Shown here: one piece after another, positions 38,200 to 48,542 of the stretch
Layout: each line of letters starts with the position of its first letter
Numbering within the stretch: position 1 is the stretch's first letter
The notes under the pieces: model-generated
The model's database searches: none
The model's input: the letters and a program-made list of their open reading frames with translations, nothing else
Told to the model about the DNA's origin: nothing
Translations under genes and position numbers: made by a program
Origin: Roseivirga sp. E12
GTDB taxonomy: Bacteria > Bacteroidota > Bacteroidia > Cytophagales > Cyclobacteriaceae
Length of the DNA: 64,000 nt
Assembly: GCF_017592825.1 (NCBI RefSeq)
Contig: NZ_JAGFMD010000001.1
Coordinates: forward strand, 1,178,001-1,242,000
Direction: 5' to 3'

Positions 38200-40228
38200 C
38201 AAACCATTCACTAACAGACTTGCTGAAGCCTCGTCTCCATATCTTTTACAACATGCTCATAATCCGGTGGATTGGTACCCCTGGGGAGAAGAGGCACTCG
38301 AAAAAGCGAAAAAAGAAGACAAGCCAATCATTGTGAGTATTGGCTATTCTGCCTGTCACTGGTGCCATGTAATGGAACATGAGAGCTTCGAAGATGAGGA
38401 CATTGCCGCCATAATGAACGAGCACTTTGTCTGCATTAAAGTAGATAGAGAGGAAAGACCTGATGTCGATCAGGTATATATGGACGCTGTCCATGCCATG
38501 GGACTTCAGGGTGGATGGCCATTGAATGCATTCCTTCTACCAGATCAACGCCCATTTTATGGTGGCACCTACTTTCCGCCAAAGGGTTGGGCACAACTCT
38601 GTAATCAGATCGGAAAAGTCTTTAAAGAACAAAGAGCAGAACTGGAGAAATCTGCCACAGGCTTTATGCAGACGCTGGGGAGAAGCGAGGTAGAGAAATA
38701 TGGCCTTACCTCTACCGATCAACAATTCACTAAGGAAAAGCTCTCTGAAATGGCGAAGAAGTTTGCTGAAAACTTTGACCTCGACAAAGGTGGTAATAAT
38801 CGATCCCCAAAATTTCCAATGCCCGTCACCTATCGCTTTCTATTACGTGAGGGAGTGATTAACCAAAATCAAGAATCCTTGGACCATGTTGAAAGAACAT
38901 TGAACCATATGACTTGGGGTGGTTTGTATGATCAGGTTGGTGGTGGGTTCACCAGATATTCTACAGACATGGACTGGTTTGTTCCGCACTTTGAAAAAAT
39001 GCTCTATGACAATGGTCAATTGGTTACACTCTATTGCGAGGGGTATCAGGTTTTCAAACATCCGTTGTATAAGCATACTGTCTACCAGACCATCGATTGG
39101 CTAGAACGAGAAATGACGAGTCCGGAAGGTGGCTTCTATTCTGCCTTGGATGCCGATAGTGAGGGAGAAGAAGGGAAATTCTACTTGTGGACGGACTCGG
39201 AATTCGAATCCTTACTCGGCTCCGATGCCGACCTTATGATTGACTTTTATAATATCACTTCTGGGAATTGGGAACCCCAAAAGAATATCCCTTTTAGAAG
39301 TGATACGAATGAAGCCTTTGCCAAAAAACACAGTATAGATTTAGATGAGTTGGAAGACATTGTTCGGTCAACTAACCATAAACTCCTTCAAGCAAGAGGC
39401 CAGCGTATAAGGCCAGACCTTGACGACAAAATATTGACGGGATGGAATGGGCTTATGCTCAAAGGACTTTGTGATGCTTTCGCAGTTTTTGGCGAAGATA
39501 AATTCTTGAAGCTAGCACTAAAAAACGCACATTTCCTTCTTGAAAACATGTATACCGAAGGTCGGTTAAAGCGAAGCTTCAAGAATGGTCAAGCCTCGAT
39601 AGACGGATATCTTGAAGATTATGCCGCAGTAACCCAAGGGTTCATGGCCCTATATGAAGTCACCTTTGACGAAGACTGGTTGAGGCATGCTGATCAATTG
39701 ACGCAAACTACGCTCGAAGAATTCTATCATGCCGAAGAGGAGCTATTCTTCTTTACGGCCAATACTGCTGAAGCATTAATTGCTAGAAAGAAGGAGATTT
39801 TTGACAATGTAATCCCTTCTTCAAATGCGCTTATGGCAACAAACCTTTATCACCTTGGAATGCTATTGGACATTGAAGACTATGTTGAAAAAGCCCATGC
39901 CATGCTACGGAGAATTGACCGCATAGTCACCATGGCACCACAAGACCTTGCACATTGGGCTACTTTTTATAGTCAGAAGACTTATCCAACAGCTGAGATA
40001 GCCATTGTAAGCAAAGACCTAAGTCAGGACCTGTATCAGCTTTTTCAACGTTTCATCCCTAACCGGGTGATTGTTGGTAAGAATCCTCATGTCAAGTCAA
40101 GTCTGCCGCTCTTAGAAGGTCGTGAACTAGTTGGTGACAAAACAACTTTCTACTTGTGTTATAACAAGGCTTGCCAATTACCAGTAAATAATGCAGACCA
40201 GCTCTTTGAACAGCTACAAAAAAATTAG
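38192..40228 (+). CDS. Thioredoxin domain-containing protein (DUF255, YyaL/SPATA20 family)
   Basis: A 678-residue cytoplasmic protein of the YyaL/SPATA20 family. An N-terminal thioredoxin-fold domain (about 1-165) begins with [19 protein letters not shown] and has the CxxC site [18 protein letters not shown] (C53/C56 region). A long (alpha/alpha)6-barrel-like domain follows, with [16 protein letters not shown] and [20 protein letters not shown]. That second domain resembles N-acylglucosamine 2-epimerase/cellobiose epimerase folds. Its biochemical role is unknown. It is coupled to the GSCFA gene by an eight-base overlap. Confidence 0.9.
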   Translation: MADKPFTNRLAEASSPYLLQHAHNPVDWYPWGEEALEKAKKEDKPIIVSIGYSACHWCHVMEHESFEDEDIAAIMNEHFVCIKVDREERPDVDQVYMDAVHAMGLQGGWPLNAFLLPDQRPFYGGTYFPPKGWAQLCNQIGKVFKEQRAELEKSATGFMQTLGRSEVEKYGLTSTDQQFTKEKLSEMAKKFAENFDLDKGGNNRSPKFPMPVTYRFLLREGVINQNQESLDHVERTLNHMTWGGLYDQVGGGFTRYSTDMDWFVPHFEKMLYDNGQLVTLYCEGYQVFKHPLYKHTVYQTIDWLEREMTSPEGGFYSALDADSEGEEGKFYLWTDSEFESLLGSDADLMIDFYNITSGNWEPQKNIPFRSDTNEAFAKKHSIDLDELEDIVRSTNHKLLQARGQRIRPDLDDKILTGWNGLMLKGLCDAFAVFGEDKFLKLALKNAHFLLENMYTEGRLKRSFKNGQASIDGYLEDYAAVTQGFMALYEVTFDEDWLRHADQLTQTTLEEFYHAEEELFFFTANTAEALIARKKEIFDNVIPSSNALMATNLYHLGMLLDIEDYVEKAHAMLRRIDRIVTMAPQDLAHWATFYSQKTYPTAEIAIVSKDLSQDLYQLFQRFIPNRVIVGKNPHVKSSLPLLEGRELVGDKTTFYLCYNKACQLPVNNADQLFEQLQKN

Positions 40229-40314
40229 AAAGTTCACCGTATGGAATTATTTCACCTTACTGTTCACTTTCAGTTGAATTACACTTACTTTCAAATTCTT
40301 TAGTTTCTGACTTA

Positions 40315-42831
40315 TTGGGGGAATTACAACTTAATATCGATGCACCAGATAGCGGTGAAGTCTACTTTGCAGATATTGCACTACCACTCCCTATCCCTCA
40401 GTTATTTACCTATCGCATTCCGAAAGAGTTTTTAGAACTATTACAACCAGGCATCAGAGTGATTGTCCAGTTTGGGCGTCAAAAAGTAGTCACTGGTATT
40501 ATTGATAACATTCATCAAAACGCTCCTGAAGTTTATGTAGCCAAGCCAATTTTGGATGTGCTGGATGCCGAACCTGTGGTAACCCCTGAGCAGACGGCAT
40601 TAATGAAATGGATGGCCGGTTACTACATGTGCACATTGGGTGAGGTTTTGAATGCAGGCCTGCCTTCGGGGCTTAAACTAAGTAGCGAATCCAGGATTCA
40701 ACTACATCCCGATAGAGACTGGAATGACACTGACTTCCCCCTAGATGATAGAGAACTCATCCTACTGCATGCCTTAGATAATAATGACTCACTTACCTAT
40801 CGCGAAGCTGCAGATTCTCTAGGGCTCAAAAGTGCCTATAAGTACATCAAATCCTTAGTCCAAAAGGAACTGATCATCATTTATGAAGAAGTAAAGGAGA
40901 GATACAAGCCTAAAAAGATCAAACGGGTCCGGTTGAACCCTGAGTTTCTCACTTCTGAAGCACACATAGAAGAGTTATTCAAGACCCTTGAAAAACGACC
41001 TAAGCAAACCGATATCCTGCTTAGGTACTTGCAAGAAGTTCCTGTTTATCAAGAACCAGAAAAGAACGAGCAGGGCATTGATAAATCTATATTCAATGAG
41101 GGAGAGCTCTCGCTCTCATCTCTGAACACGTTGATTAAGAATCAAATCTTTGAAAGCTTTGAGGTCATTATCTCCAGGTTTGGAGAATCTACAGAGCAGG
41201 CTTTAAAAGAAGTCAACCTTACAGACAAACAAGAGGCTGCTAGAGATGAAATACTTGGGCATTTCCAGACTAAGTCGACTGCACTACTTCACGGGATAAC
41301 GGGAAGTGGCAAAACAGAGGTTTATATCAGCCTGATTCAAGATGCCCTTGATAGTGGAAACCAAGTACTCTATTTACTTCCTGAAATCGCATTAACAGCT
41401 CAAATTGTCAATAGACTGCAGGCAGTTTTTGGAGATAGAATGGGTGTTTATCATTCAAAGTTTTCTGACAACGAACGCGTTGAAGTATGGCATGGACTAC
41501 TAGAAGGTCGGTTCGATTTCATAATCGGTGTTAGAAGTGCGGTCTTTTTGCCTTTCAAGCAGTTAGGCCTAATTATAGTAGACGAGAGCCACGAGAATTC
41601 TTACAAGCAATTTGATCCAGCACCAAGATATCACGCCAGAGATGTAGCTGTTTATCTGGCCCATCTTCATAAAGGAAAAACACTTTTAGGATCTGCGACA
41701 CCTTCGTTAGAGTCTTACACCAACGCTCTTCAAGGAAAGTATGGGCTAGTAGAACTCAATAGTCGATTTCATGATGCACATTTACCTGACATTCAGATTG
41801 CTGATATCCGAAGTGAAAAAAAGAAGAAAACCGCGATTGGAGATTTCACCTCAGAACTTATTGGGGCGCTAAAAGAAGTAATTGAGAAGGGCGAACAAGC
41901 GATTATTTTTCAAAATAGACGTGGTTTTTCAAACTACCTTACTTGTGAAGACTGTGGTTACATTCCAGAATGTCCACACTGTGCCGTTAGTCTTACCTAT
42001 CACCAATATAAGAACCAGCTCAATTGTCATTATTGTGGGCACAAACAGCCTGTACCACTGGTTTGCCCTGCCTGTGGTGGAACTCGCATTCACACGGTAG
42101 GGATAGGGACAGAAAAGATCGAAGAGGAACTGAAGCTAATTCTGCCCGAGGCTAGGATTCAGCGCATGGACCTTGAGACAACCAGAGCCAAGTATGCCTA
42201 TCAAAACATCATTCATGACTTTGAAAAGGGAAACATAGACATCTTGGTGGGTACTCAAATGGTCAGTAAAGGGTTAGATTTTGACAGGGTTAGTTTGGTG
42301 GGAGTCTTTGACATTGACCGCATGATACACTTTCCGGATTTTCGCTCACTCGAGCGCACCTTTCAACTAGTCACCCAAGTGAGTGGTCGAGCTGGACGAA
42401 GAGATGTGCAGGGGAAAGTGATTATTCAGACAAGAGACCCTGATCAGGGCATTCTTAGACTTATTCAAAACCATCAGTTTCTCACTTTTTATCAAGGAGA
42501 GATGTTTGAACGTGAGAAGTATGACTACCCTCCTTATACTAGGATGATATACCTATTGATAAGGAGTAAGGACAAGAAGCTTACTAATGAAACGGCACGT
42601 TTTCTTACCAATATCTTAAAAGAAGACCTTGGTCAAAAAAGAGTTCTGGGACCACAAGAACCTTTGATCAATAAAATTAGAGACAAATACTTGATGGAAA
42701 TCTACCTCAAAATTGAGCGCAAGTATAAAATCGAAGCAGTCAAAGACATCATTAAAGCTGCCCAAATGGAACTTCTGAAAAAGAAAGAGTTCGCTTCAGT
42801 CGAAGTGATTGTGAATGTGGACCCTTATTGA
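40315..42831 (+). CDS. priA: Primosomal protein N' (replication restart helicase)
   Basis: An 838-residue superfamily 2 helicase that reloads the replisome at stalled forks. The N-terminal 3'-DNA-binding domain has YFADIALPLPIPQLFTYRIP (about 17-36). Walker A is HGITGSGKTEVYISL, the DEAH-type Walker B is IIVDESHENSYKQ, and the zinc region retains all eight cysteines in CEDCGYIPECPHC and CHYCGHKQPVPLVCPACGG. Motif VI is QVSGRAGRRDVQGKVIIQT. No ATG is available before the conserved N-terminus; the TTG at 40315 is the earliest start. The stop runs into the opposite-strand antiporter. Confidence 0.95.
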   Translation: MGELQLNIDAPDSGEVYFADIALPLPIPQLFTYRIPKEFLELLQPGIRVIVQFGRQKVVTGIIDNIHQNAPEVYVAKPILDVLDAEPVVTPEQTALMKWMAGYYMCTLGEVLNAGLPSGLKLSSESRIQLHPDRDWNDTDFPLDDRELILLHALDNNDSLTYREAADSLGLKSAYKYIKSLVQKELIIIYEEVKERYKPKKIKRVRLNPEFLTSEAHIEELFKTLEKRPKQTDILLRYLQEVPVYQEPEKNEQGIDKSIFNEGELSLSSLNTLIKNQIFESFEVIISRFGESTEQALKEVNLTDKQEAARDEILGHFQTKSTALLHGITGSGKTEVYISLIQDALDSGNQVLYLLPEIALTAQIVNRLQAVFGDRMGVYHSKFSDNERVEVWHGLLEGRFDFIIGVRSAVFLPFKQLGLIIVDESHENSYKQFDPAPRYHARDVAVYLAHLHKGKTLLGSATPSLESYTNALQGKYGLVELNSRFHDAHLPDIQIADIRSEKKKKTAIGDFTSELIGALKEVIEKGEQAIIFQNRRGFSNYLTCEDCGYIPECPHCAVSLTYHQYKNQLNCHYCGHKQPVPLVCPACGGTRIHTVGIGTEKIEEELKLILPEARIQRMDLETTRAKYAYQNIIHDFEKGNIDILVGTQMVSKGLDFDRVSLVGVFDIDRMIHFPDFRSLERTFQLVTQVSGRAGRRDVQGKVIIQTRDPDQGILRLIQNHQFLTFYQGEMFEREKYDYPPYTRMIYLLIRSKDKKLTNETARFLTNILKEDLGQKRVLGPQEPLINKIRDKYLMEIYLKIERKYKIEAVKDIIKAAQMELLKKKEFASVEVIVNVDPY

Positions 42832-44186
42832 CCCTCTGGCTCATCCCCATCTGTATCACTATCACCCAAGACCTCATCTGGAGCCTTAGACTCACTTTCA
42901 GCTTTGGCATCTTCGCTCATTCTTGAAACAAAGTAAGAGACCTCTCCACTATCACCTGTTTGATTTAGTGCTTCGGCAATGACTTCTTCCGCTTCCTTGG
43001 GTGGCTCCACGTTACTGTAGCGAATAAGCCCCCAAGTCATTATAATACTAGTCGCCAAGATGGTAATCAAAATGATATCGGAGTTGAAAGTTTCAGAAGC
43101 CAACTCTACGGGAATGGAAAAGAATAAGAGCACTGTAATTAAGCCTCTAGGCGTAATAAATACCTCGGGTAATATGCTCTTCTTCAAGAAGAACACCTTG
43201 AGTAAAAGGAATCTCGAAGCATAAAAGACAGCAACAATAATTAAACTTACACCGACAATTTCAAGGTCTAGCAATGCCCTAAAATCGATCGTTGTTCCAA
43301 AGACAACAAAGAAGAAAGTCCGTACAACAAAGGCCGACTCTCTGGTCACTAAATGTAGATCTTTCAGTATCCCATTAATCATTTTGGCATCAAGCCAAGC
43401 CTTTAGCTTTCCAAAGAAGAATAAGTGCGTATTGTTCAGCAGTAAACCGAAAACTAGAATTATGACTAATGAAGATAGATGCAATTGCTTTCCAATAGCA
43501 TAGAGCAATATGAGCACAGCTATCAGCATAAATAACTTCACATCCCCCACTATGCGCTGAAAAAGCATAACAAGTGCATAGCTAATGGCAATCGAGACAA
43601 CTATTGTGATAACAATATTTCCGATGATACTATAAACAACAGTACCAGTGTTTTCTGCCCCCACATTTTCTATTAGAAAATAGAAAAACATAATACCGAG
43701 AATATCAGAAAAAGTACTCTCATAGATCATAAACTCCTTCTTATCCTCAAATAGGCCATTCACGCTAGGAATAACTATGGCACTACTCATGATAGAGAGC
43801 GGTACAGCATAAACTAGTGAGATGATTGGGTCTTCATGAAAAACCTGATTGATGATAAAGGAAATAGCAAATGCGCAGACTAGCAGTGACAACAAGGCAA
43901 CAGTAAACGACTTCCATATGATAGGCCATTTTTCTTTTGAGAGCTCTAAATCAATAGCAGCCTCTAGTACAATCATAATAAGACCAACAATACCCAGCAC
44001 TTCTAAAGTACTGAATATCAGAGCATCCTGATTGTAGTCGTTGTAATCCATCACCAACTTGATACCAATACCTAAAAGGATCAGCAGAATTACGCTCGGT
44101 ACTTTAGTTCGCTTAGAAACAAAGTTGAAAATGTGTGAAAAAATGATCACACAAGACAATGCTATAATGAGGTTGTACGCATTCAT
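42825..44186 (-). CDS. Cation:proton antiporter
   Basis: A 453-residue membrane protein with about 12 predicted helices, of the monovalent cation:proton antiporter superfamily (Na+/H+ exchanger domain). The first helices read MNAYNLIIALSCVIIFSHIF, followed by TKVPSVILLILLGIGIKLV. Charged residues inside helices, such as VLEAAIDLELSK near residue 75 and STFSDILGIMFFYF near 160, are at the places of the ion-binding acids. The last 45 residues are a cytoplasmic, highly acidic tail (for example EVLGDSDTDGDEPEGQ). Ion specificity cannot be told. Confidence 0.88.
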   Translation of the reverse strand: MNAYNLIIALSCVIIFSHIFNFVSKRTKVPSVILLILLGIGIKLVMDYNDYNQDALIFSTLEVLGIVGLIMIVLEAAIDLELSKEKWPIIWKSFTVALLSLLVCAFAISFIINQVFHEDPIISLVYAVPLSIMSSAIVIPSVNGLFEDKKEFMIYESTFSDILGIMFFYFLIENVGAENTGTVVYSIIGNIVITIVVSIAISYALVMLFQRIVGDVKLFMLIAVLILLYAIGKQLHLSSLVIILVFGLLLNNTHLFFFGKLKAWLDAKMINGILKDLHLVTRESAFVVRTFFFVVFGTTIDFRALLDLEIVGVSLIIVAVFYASRFLLLKVFFLKKSILPEVFITPRGLITVLLFFSIPVELASETFNSDIILITILATSIIMTWGLIRYSNVEPPKEAEEVIAEALNQTGDSGEVSYFVSRMSEDAKAESESKAPDEVLGDSDTDGDEPEGQ

Positions 44187-44401
44187 ATTTTAAGTATAGG
44201 AAAAAGTCTCTGTATTGTATTACTGATGGAAAGAATAATCATGTAGATGATTCCTGTTATTCCAATTTTTACCAGTAATGAGGAAGAGTTCTTCTTAAAA
44301 AAACGGACAGAAATTCTTAGCTTAAACTTCCCAATAACTAATTGAGAGCTAGAAGTCAATATGCGCTTATCAAAATTCGAATCATTACCTAAGAACTACT
44401 T

Positions 44402-45355
44402 ATGAAATTTTTTAAGAGACTCGTTGTAATAGTCACTGTTTCACTTTTTTGGCACAATACTCATGCACAATTTTTTACTGGTGAAATAAAGTACAAGACT
44501 ACTCTCACTGCTAAAAATGATTCATTCAATATTGAAGATATAGACAGAATAGCCACGAACGATGAATACAGGTATAAAATTACAAGTGGCTATTACAAAA
44601 CCTCATATTTCAAAGCGGGTGCCCCTACCTATTCCTATACATACCATGGAGACTCCAAGAGGATGTATGATGAACAAATAAAAGACGGCTACATCAGCTA
44701 CAGAGATTCCAGGCGTTATGATGTACCACTCCTAGGCTTTCAGGTTGACCGAGATAGCACAATTACTCACCTCGGTAAAGAGTGTTTTCTTGTCAAAGAG
44801 AAACACCCAAACTACACAAGCTAAGCCTTTTACGCAGAGGGTTTAAAGTTTGATTTTGTGTCCTTTAAAGAACATAAAGTTGGAAACTGGTATGAAACCT
44901 CCAAATTGTTGGACGGTCGGATCGCATTTAAAACAATTAATGATTACCCAGAGTACACCGAAGTTATTGAGATTACAGAAATTATACCTAGAGAAGTCTC
45001 TTCATCAGAATTCGATTTACCTCAGAATAAACCGATATATGCGTCTTATCAGGCACTGGATACTCAGGTATCAATGATGCAAGTGAGTCAAGAAAGTTTT
45101 GACTGCTATTCAAACAAAAAAGGTGCAGCCCCCATACCTTCTGACGGAACTACCAAGCATACGTCTTATGTTGAAATGGTGGTTTTAAAAGATGGGAGCT
45201 TAAAAGTTCTAGGGTCTTTAGAGGAAGACCCTCATGGCTTATACAAAGTAGCAATTGACATTGCAAAATCTTGTGGTTTCCAATTTTCCGCTGGTAAGAT
45301 TGGTGATGAACAGGTTGACTCAATCACTTACTTACCAATTGAATTCTCATTTTGA
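44402..45355 (+). pseudogene. Exported GLPGLI/DUF4412-like protein gene interrupted by an in-frame stop
   Basis: The first part (44402-44824, 140 codons) encodes a signal peptide ending THAQ and a beta-rich domain beginning FTGEIKYKTTL, then stops at TAA 44822-44824 right after ...KEKHPNYTS. The same frame is open immediately afterwards (AFYAEGLKFDFVSFKEHKVG) and runs on without a break to 45355, giving a C-terminal module (TSYVEMVVLKDGSLKVLGSL) with a TonB-C-like look. One base change in that TAA would restore a single 317-residue protein. I therefore call one broken gene rather than two. Readthrough, or a sequencing error, would also explain it. Confidence 0.7.
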
Positions 45356-45388
45356 CAACATTTTGATCAAATCGAAGGTAAAATTGAG

Positions 45389-45419
45389 TTTAATCATAGC
45401 TGATTAAATAGTACTTTTG
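45389..45419 (+). promoter_or_regulatory. Predicted folE promoter
   Basis: TACTTTTG at 45412-45419 matches TAnnTTTG, with TTTA 19 bases upstream (45389-45392) as a weak -33 element. A 10-bp palindrome TTTGATCAAA lies at 45362-45371 just before it. The folE ATG follows about 57 bases after the -7 element. Confidence 0.45.
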
Positions 45420-45476
45420 CCAAACTTTTCTGTCAATCAAGAGTACAATGACAGATACAATAAGAATACCATTCGA

Positions 45477-46169
45477 ATGGACGATAAACCTAATAAAACA
45501 TCAGAGGAATTATTGCGAGAAATTGAGGAGATGGGTGATGCGCATATTATGTCATCTATTGCCACTCCATTAAGAGAGGACGCTTTTGACCTTTCTGATG
45601 TTGAAAAAATAGAGCTTATACAAGGTTACTTCGAAAAGATCATGCATACCCTTGGTCTTGACCTGACTGATGACTCTCTTCAAGGCACACCAAAGCGTGT
45701 TGCCAAGCTATATGTAAACGAGTTATTTAAAGGTCTGAATGAGAAGCACAAGCCTTCTATGTCAACCTTTGAGAATAAGTACCAATACAAAGAAATGCTT
45801 GTCGAAAAAGACATCACTGTATACTCTAACTGCGAGCATCACTTCCTTCCAATTGTGGGTAAAGCACATGTAGCTTATATCCCTAATGGAAAAGTCATTG
45901 GGCTTTCAAAGATTAATAGGATTGTTGACTACTTCTCAAGAAGACCTCAAGTGCAAGAACGATTAGCATTGCAGATTCTAAATGAATTGAAGAGTGCCCT
46001 GAATACTGAACATGTAGCGGTCTTTATTGATGCTGAGCATATGTGTGTAAGTTCTCGAGGAGTCTCAGATCAATCTTCTTCAACAGTGACTGTTGAATAC
46101 AGCGGTAAGTTCAAAGAAGAAAATACTAGAAACGAATTTTTAGCATACATCAATAATAAGCTTAAATGA
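45477..46169 (+). CDS. folE: GTP cyclohydrolase I
   Basis: A 230-residue enzyme that converts GTP to dihydroneopterin triphosphate for folate or pterin synthesis. The ATG at 45477 (MDDKPNKTSEELLREIEEMG) follows the predicted promoter at a sensible distance; the longer frame would start inside it. Conserved parts are LQGTPKRVAKLYVNELF, the zinc and active-site motifs YSNCEHHFLPIVGKAHVAYI and EHMCVSSRGVSDQSS, and GLSKINRIVDYFSRRPQ. It overlaps cysS by four bases. Confidence 0.95.
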   Translation: MDDKPNKTSEELLREIEEMGDAHIMSSIATPLREDAFDLSDVEKIELIQGYFEKIMHTLGLDLTDDSLQGTPKRVAKLYVNELFKGLNEKHKPSMSTFENKYQYKEMLVEKDITVYSNCEHHFLPIVGKAHVAYIPNGKVIGLSKINRIVDYFSRRPQVQERLALQILNELKSALNTEHVAVFIDAEHMCVSSRGVSDQSSSTVTVEYSGKFKEENTRNEFLAYINNKLK

Positions 46170-47677
46170 AACTCTACGAACAGTATCCTGTAAGCGTTCA
46201 AAACACTCTAACCAAGCAAAAAGAAAAGTTTGAGCCTCTTTCTGAGGGAAAGGTGGGAATGTACGTATGTGGACCTACTGTTTATAGTGATGTACACTTG
46301 GGCAATGTGCGAACCTTTTCATCGTTCGATATCATCTTCAGGTACCTCACATACCTCGGCTACAAAGTACGTTATGTCAGAAACATCACTGATGTCGGCC
46401 ATTTGGTTGGTGATGCAGACGAGGGCGAAGACAAGATTGCTAAAAAAGCAAGACTGGATCAGCTAGAACCCATGGAAGTTGTGCAGAAGTACACCAATGG
46501 GTTTCATGATGTAATGCAGCTTTTCAATACCCTTCCGCCATCAATAGAGCCGACCGCTACAGGTCATATCATTGAGCAAATTGAATTTATCAAGCAGATC
46601 ATCGATAATGGCTACGCTTACGAAGTAGATGGTTCAGTTTATTTCGATGTCAAAAAATACAATGATGATCAGCCCTATGGGGAACTCTCTGGAAGAAATG
46701 TCGAGGAGATGATGTCCAACACAAGAGAGCTAGCTGGTCAAGATCAGAAGAAAAACCAATTGGATTTTGCACTTTGGAAGAAAGCTGAGGGTGGACACCT
46801 AATGAAATGGCCCTCCCCTTGGGGCGAAGGCTTCCCCGGGTGGCACTTAGAATGCTCCGCGATGAGCACCAAATACCTAGGTCAGGATTTCGACATTCAT
46901 GGTGGTGGTATGGACCTAAAGTTCCCACATCACGAGGCGGAAATTGCCCAGAATAAAGGATGCAGTGGTCACGGAGGGGCTAAGTACTGGGTTCATGGAA
47001 ACATGCTCACAGTGAATGGCCGAAAAATGGCCAAAAGCGAAGGTAATGGGTTTACCCCAGAAGAATTACTCACTGGAAATCACAAGCTTCTAGAGCGTGG
47101 TTATAGTGCGATGACAGTGAGATTCTTTATGCTTATGAGTCACTATGCCAGTACACTAGATTTCTCCAACGAAGCGCTTCAAGCAGCAGAAAAAGGTTAT
47201 AAAAGGTTGATGGCGAGCGTCAATCTATTAGAAAAACTTCCGCCAGCTGGCACAGGCAATGTTGATGAGAAAAAGTCAGCGGAGTTTAAGGGCTTAATCG
47301 AGAAAGCACTAAACGACTTGAGTGACGATTTCAATACAGCCAAAGCGATTGCCTCCCTATTTGAGATTTGTAGTAGAATTAACACTTTCTACCAAAACCC
47401 AAAAGAGCTTGCTATTATAGATCAATCGATCTTTGAAGAAACCATAGGCCACTTCAAGGGCATTATTGCAGACGTATTAGGACTTAGAAACGAATTGGTT
47501 GGCGGCCAGGATGGTGATGTACTTGATGGTGTAATGGAGGTACTCATTGAACTGAGAAAGCAGGCAAAATTTTCTAAGAATTATGCGCTTTCCGATAAGA
47601 TCAGAGATGATCTAAAAGAAAAAGGCGTACAAATAAAGGATGAAAAGGGAGGCGGTATGTCCTACTCCATAGACTAA
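46166..47677 (+). CDS. cysS: Cysteinyl-tRNA synthetase
   Basis: A 503-residue class I aminoacyl-tRNA synthetase. The HIGH-type motif is [18 protein letters not shown] after the zinc-ligand Cys of [10 protein letters not shown]. The zinc site continues in [17 protein letters not shown] and [22 protein letters not shown] appears as [10 protein letters not shown]. The C-terminal helical domain is complete. It is flanked by folE and dcd with a four-base overlap and a five-base gap, an operon of unrelated housekeeping genes. Confidence 0.96.
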   Translation: MKLYEQYPVSVQNTLTKQKEKFEPLSEGKVGMYVCGPTVYSDVHLGNVRTFSSFDIIFRYLTYLGYKVRYVRNITDVGHLVGDADEGEDKIAKKARLDQLEPMEVVQKYTNGFHDVMQLFNTLPPSIEPTATGHIIEQIEFIKQIIDNGYAYEVDGSVYFDVKKYNDDQPYGELSGRNVEEMMSNTRELAGQDQKKNQLDFALWKKAEGGHLMKWPSPWGEGFPGWHLECSAMSTKYLGQDFDIHGGGMDLKFPHHEAEIAQNKGCSGHGGAKYWVHGNMLTVNGRKMAKSEGNGFTPEELLTGNHKLLERGYSAMTVRFFMLMSHYASTLDFSNEALQAAEKGYKRLMASVNLLEKLPPAGTGNVDEKKSAEFKGLIEKALNDLSDDFNTAKAIASLFEICSRINTFYQNPKELAIIDQSIFEETIGHFKGIIADVLGLRNELVGGQDGDVLDGVMEVLIELRKQAKFSKNYALSDKIRDDLKEKGVQIKDEKGGGMSYSID

Positions 47678-47682
47678 TCAAC

Positions 47683-48201
47683 ATGATTCTATCAGGTAAG
47701 GAAATCAAGAGAGAAATTGGCAAAGGGATCAACATTGAACCCTTTAGTGAATCTCAGCTTAATCCCAATAGCTATAATCTTAAGCTACATAATGAGCTGA
47801 TGGTTTATTCCAATCCGGTATTGGATATGAAGCATCCAAATCCAGTTGAGCCCCTAACTATTCCTGAGGATGGACTTCTTTTGGAAACCGGAAAGCTGTA
47901 TTTGGGTAGAACTGTTGAGAAAACTGAAACTTCCAAGTTTGTACCTATGCTAGAAGGCCGCTCTTCTATCGGAAGATTAGGGCTTTTTATTCACGTTACC
48001 GCTGGTTTCGGTGATGTGGGTTTTAATGGATTTTGGACACTTGAAATCTTCTGCGTTCAACCAATCAGAATTTATGCAGGTGTGGATATCTGCCAAATCT
48101 TCTATCATACGATTGAAGGTGATTTTGACACGTATAAGAACGGTAAGTATCAGAACAACGAGGGAATCCAGGCAAGTATGCTCTATAAAGACTTCAAGTG
48201 A
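47683..48201 (+). CDS. dcd: dCTP deaminase
   Basis: A 172-residue trimeric enzyme that turns dCTP into dUTP. Its marks are [16 protein letters not shown] near the start, the substrate motif [20 protein letters not shown] (about 90-109) and [18 protein letters not shown] with the catalytic Glu. The C-terminal tail [17 protein letters not shown] is the closing lid. The TGA stop overlaps the ATG of yidD by one base. Confidence 0.93.
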   Translation: MILSGKEIKREIGKGINIEPFSESQLNPNSYNLKLHNELMVYSNPVLDMKHPNPVEPLTIPEDGLLLETGKLYLGRTVEKTETSKFVPMLEGRSSIGRLGLFIHVTAGFGDVGFNGFWTLEIFCVQPIRIYAGVDICQIFYHTIEGDFDTYKNGKYQNNEGIQASMLYKDFK

Positions 48202-48437
48202 TGAAGAAGGTCATCAAGACCATATTCATTTTCCCAATTCGCGTTTACCAATACGCGATCTCACCCTTGTTAGGGGCTAACTGTAGATTTAATCCTACCT
48301 GTTCGGCATATACTGTCGAGGCCATTCAAGAATGGGGACCGATCAAAGGCATTTGGTTAGGTATCAAAAGATTCAGCAAGTGCCACCCGTGGGGCGGACA
48401 TGGTTATGATCCAGTCCCTAAAAAGGACGAAAAGTAA
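48201..48437 (+). CDS. yidD: Membrane protein insertion efficiency factor
   Basis: A 78-residue inner-membrane-associated protein that aids insertion with YidC. The amphipathic N-terminus [20 protein letters not shown] is followed by the three-cysteine core [19 protein letters not shown] and [16 protein letters not shown], diagnostic for the family. I prefer ATG 48201 over GTG 48198. It ends the folE-cysS-dcd-yidD run. Confidence 0.95.
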   Translation: MKKVIKTIFIFPIRVYQYAISPLLGANCRFNPTCSAYTVEAIQEWGPIKGIWLGIKRFSKCHPWGGHGYDPVPKKDEK

Positions 48438-48542
48438 ACTGTTCTAATACCACAAATCGAACACCCAAACCTTCTATCTAAAAATATTAAGTTATTATTG
48501 GAAAAATTATATGATTGTAAGCCCTCTAGTTATTTTTAGACC

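Noticed and set aside
44858-45355. Separate gene starting at GTG 44858
   Set aside because: It is in frame with and directly continues the exported-protein gene before it, lacks a signal peptide, and is best read as the second part of a broken gene.
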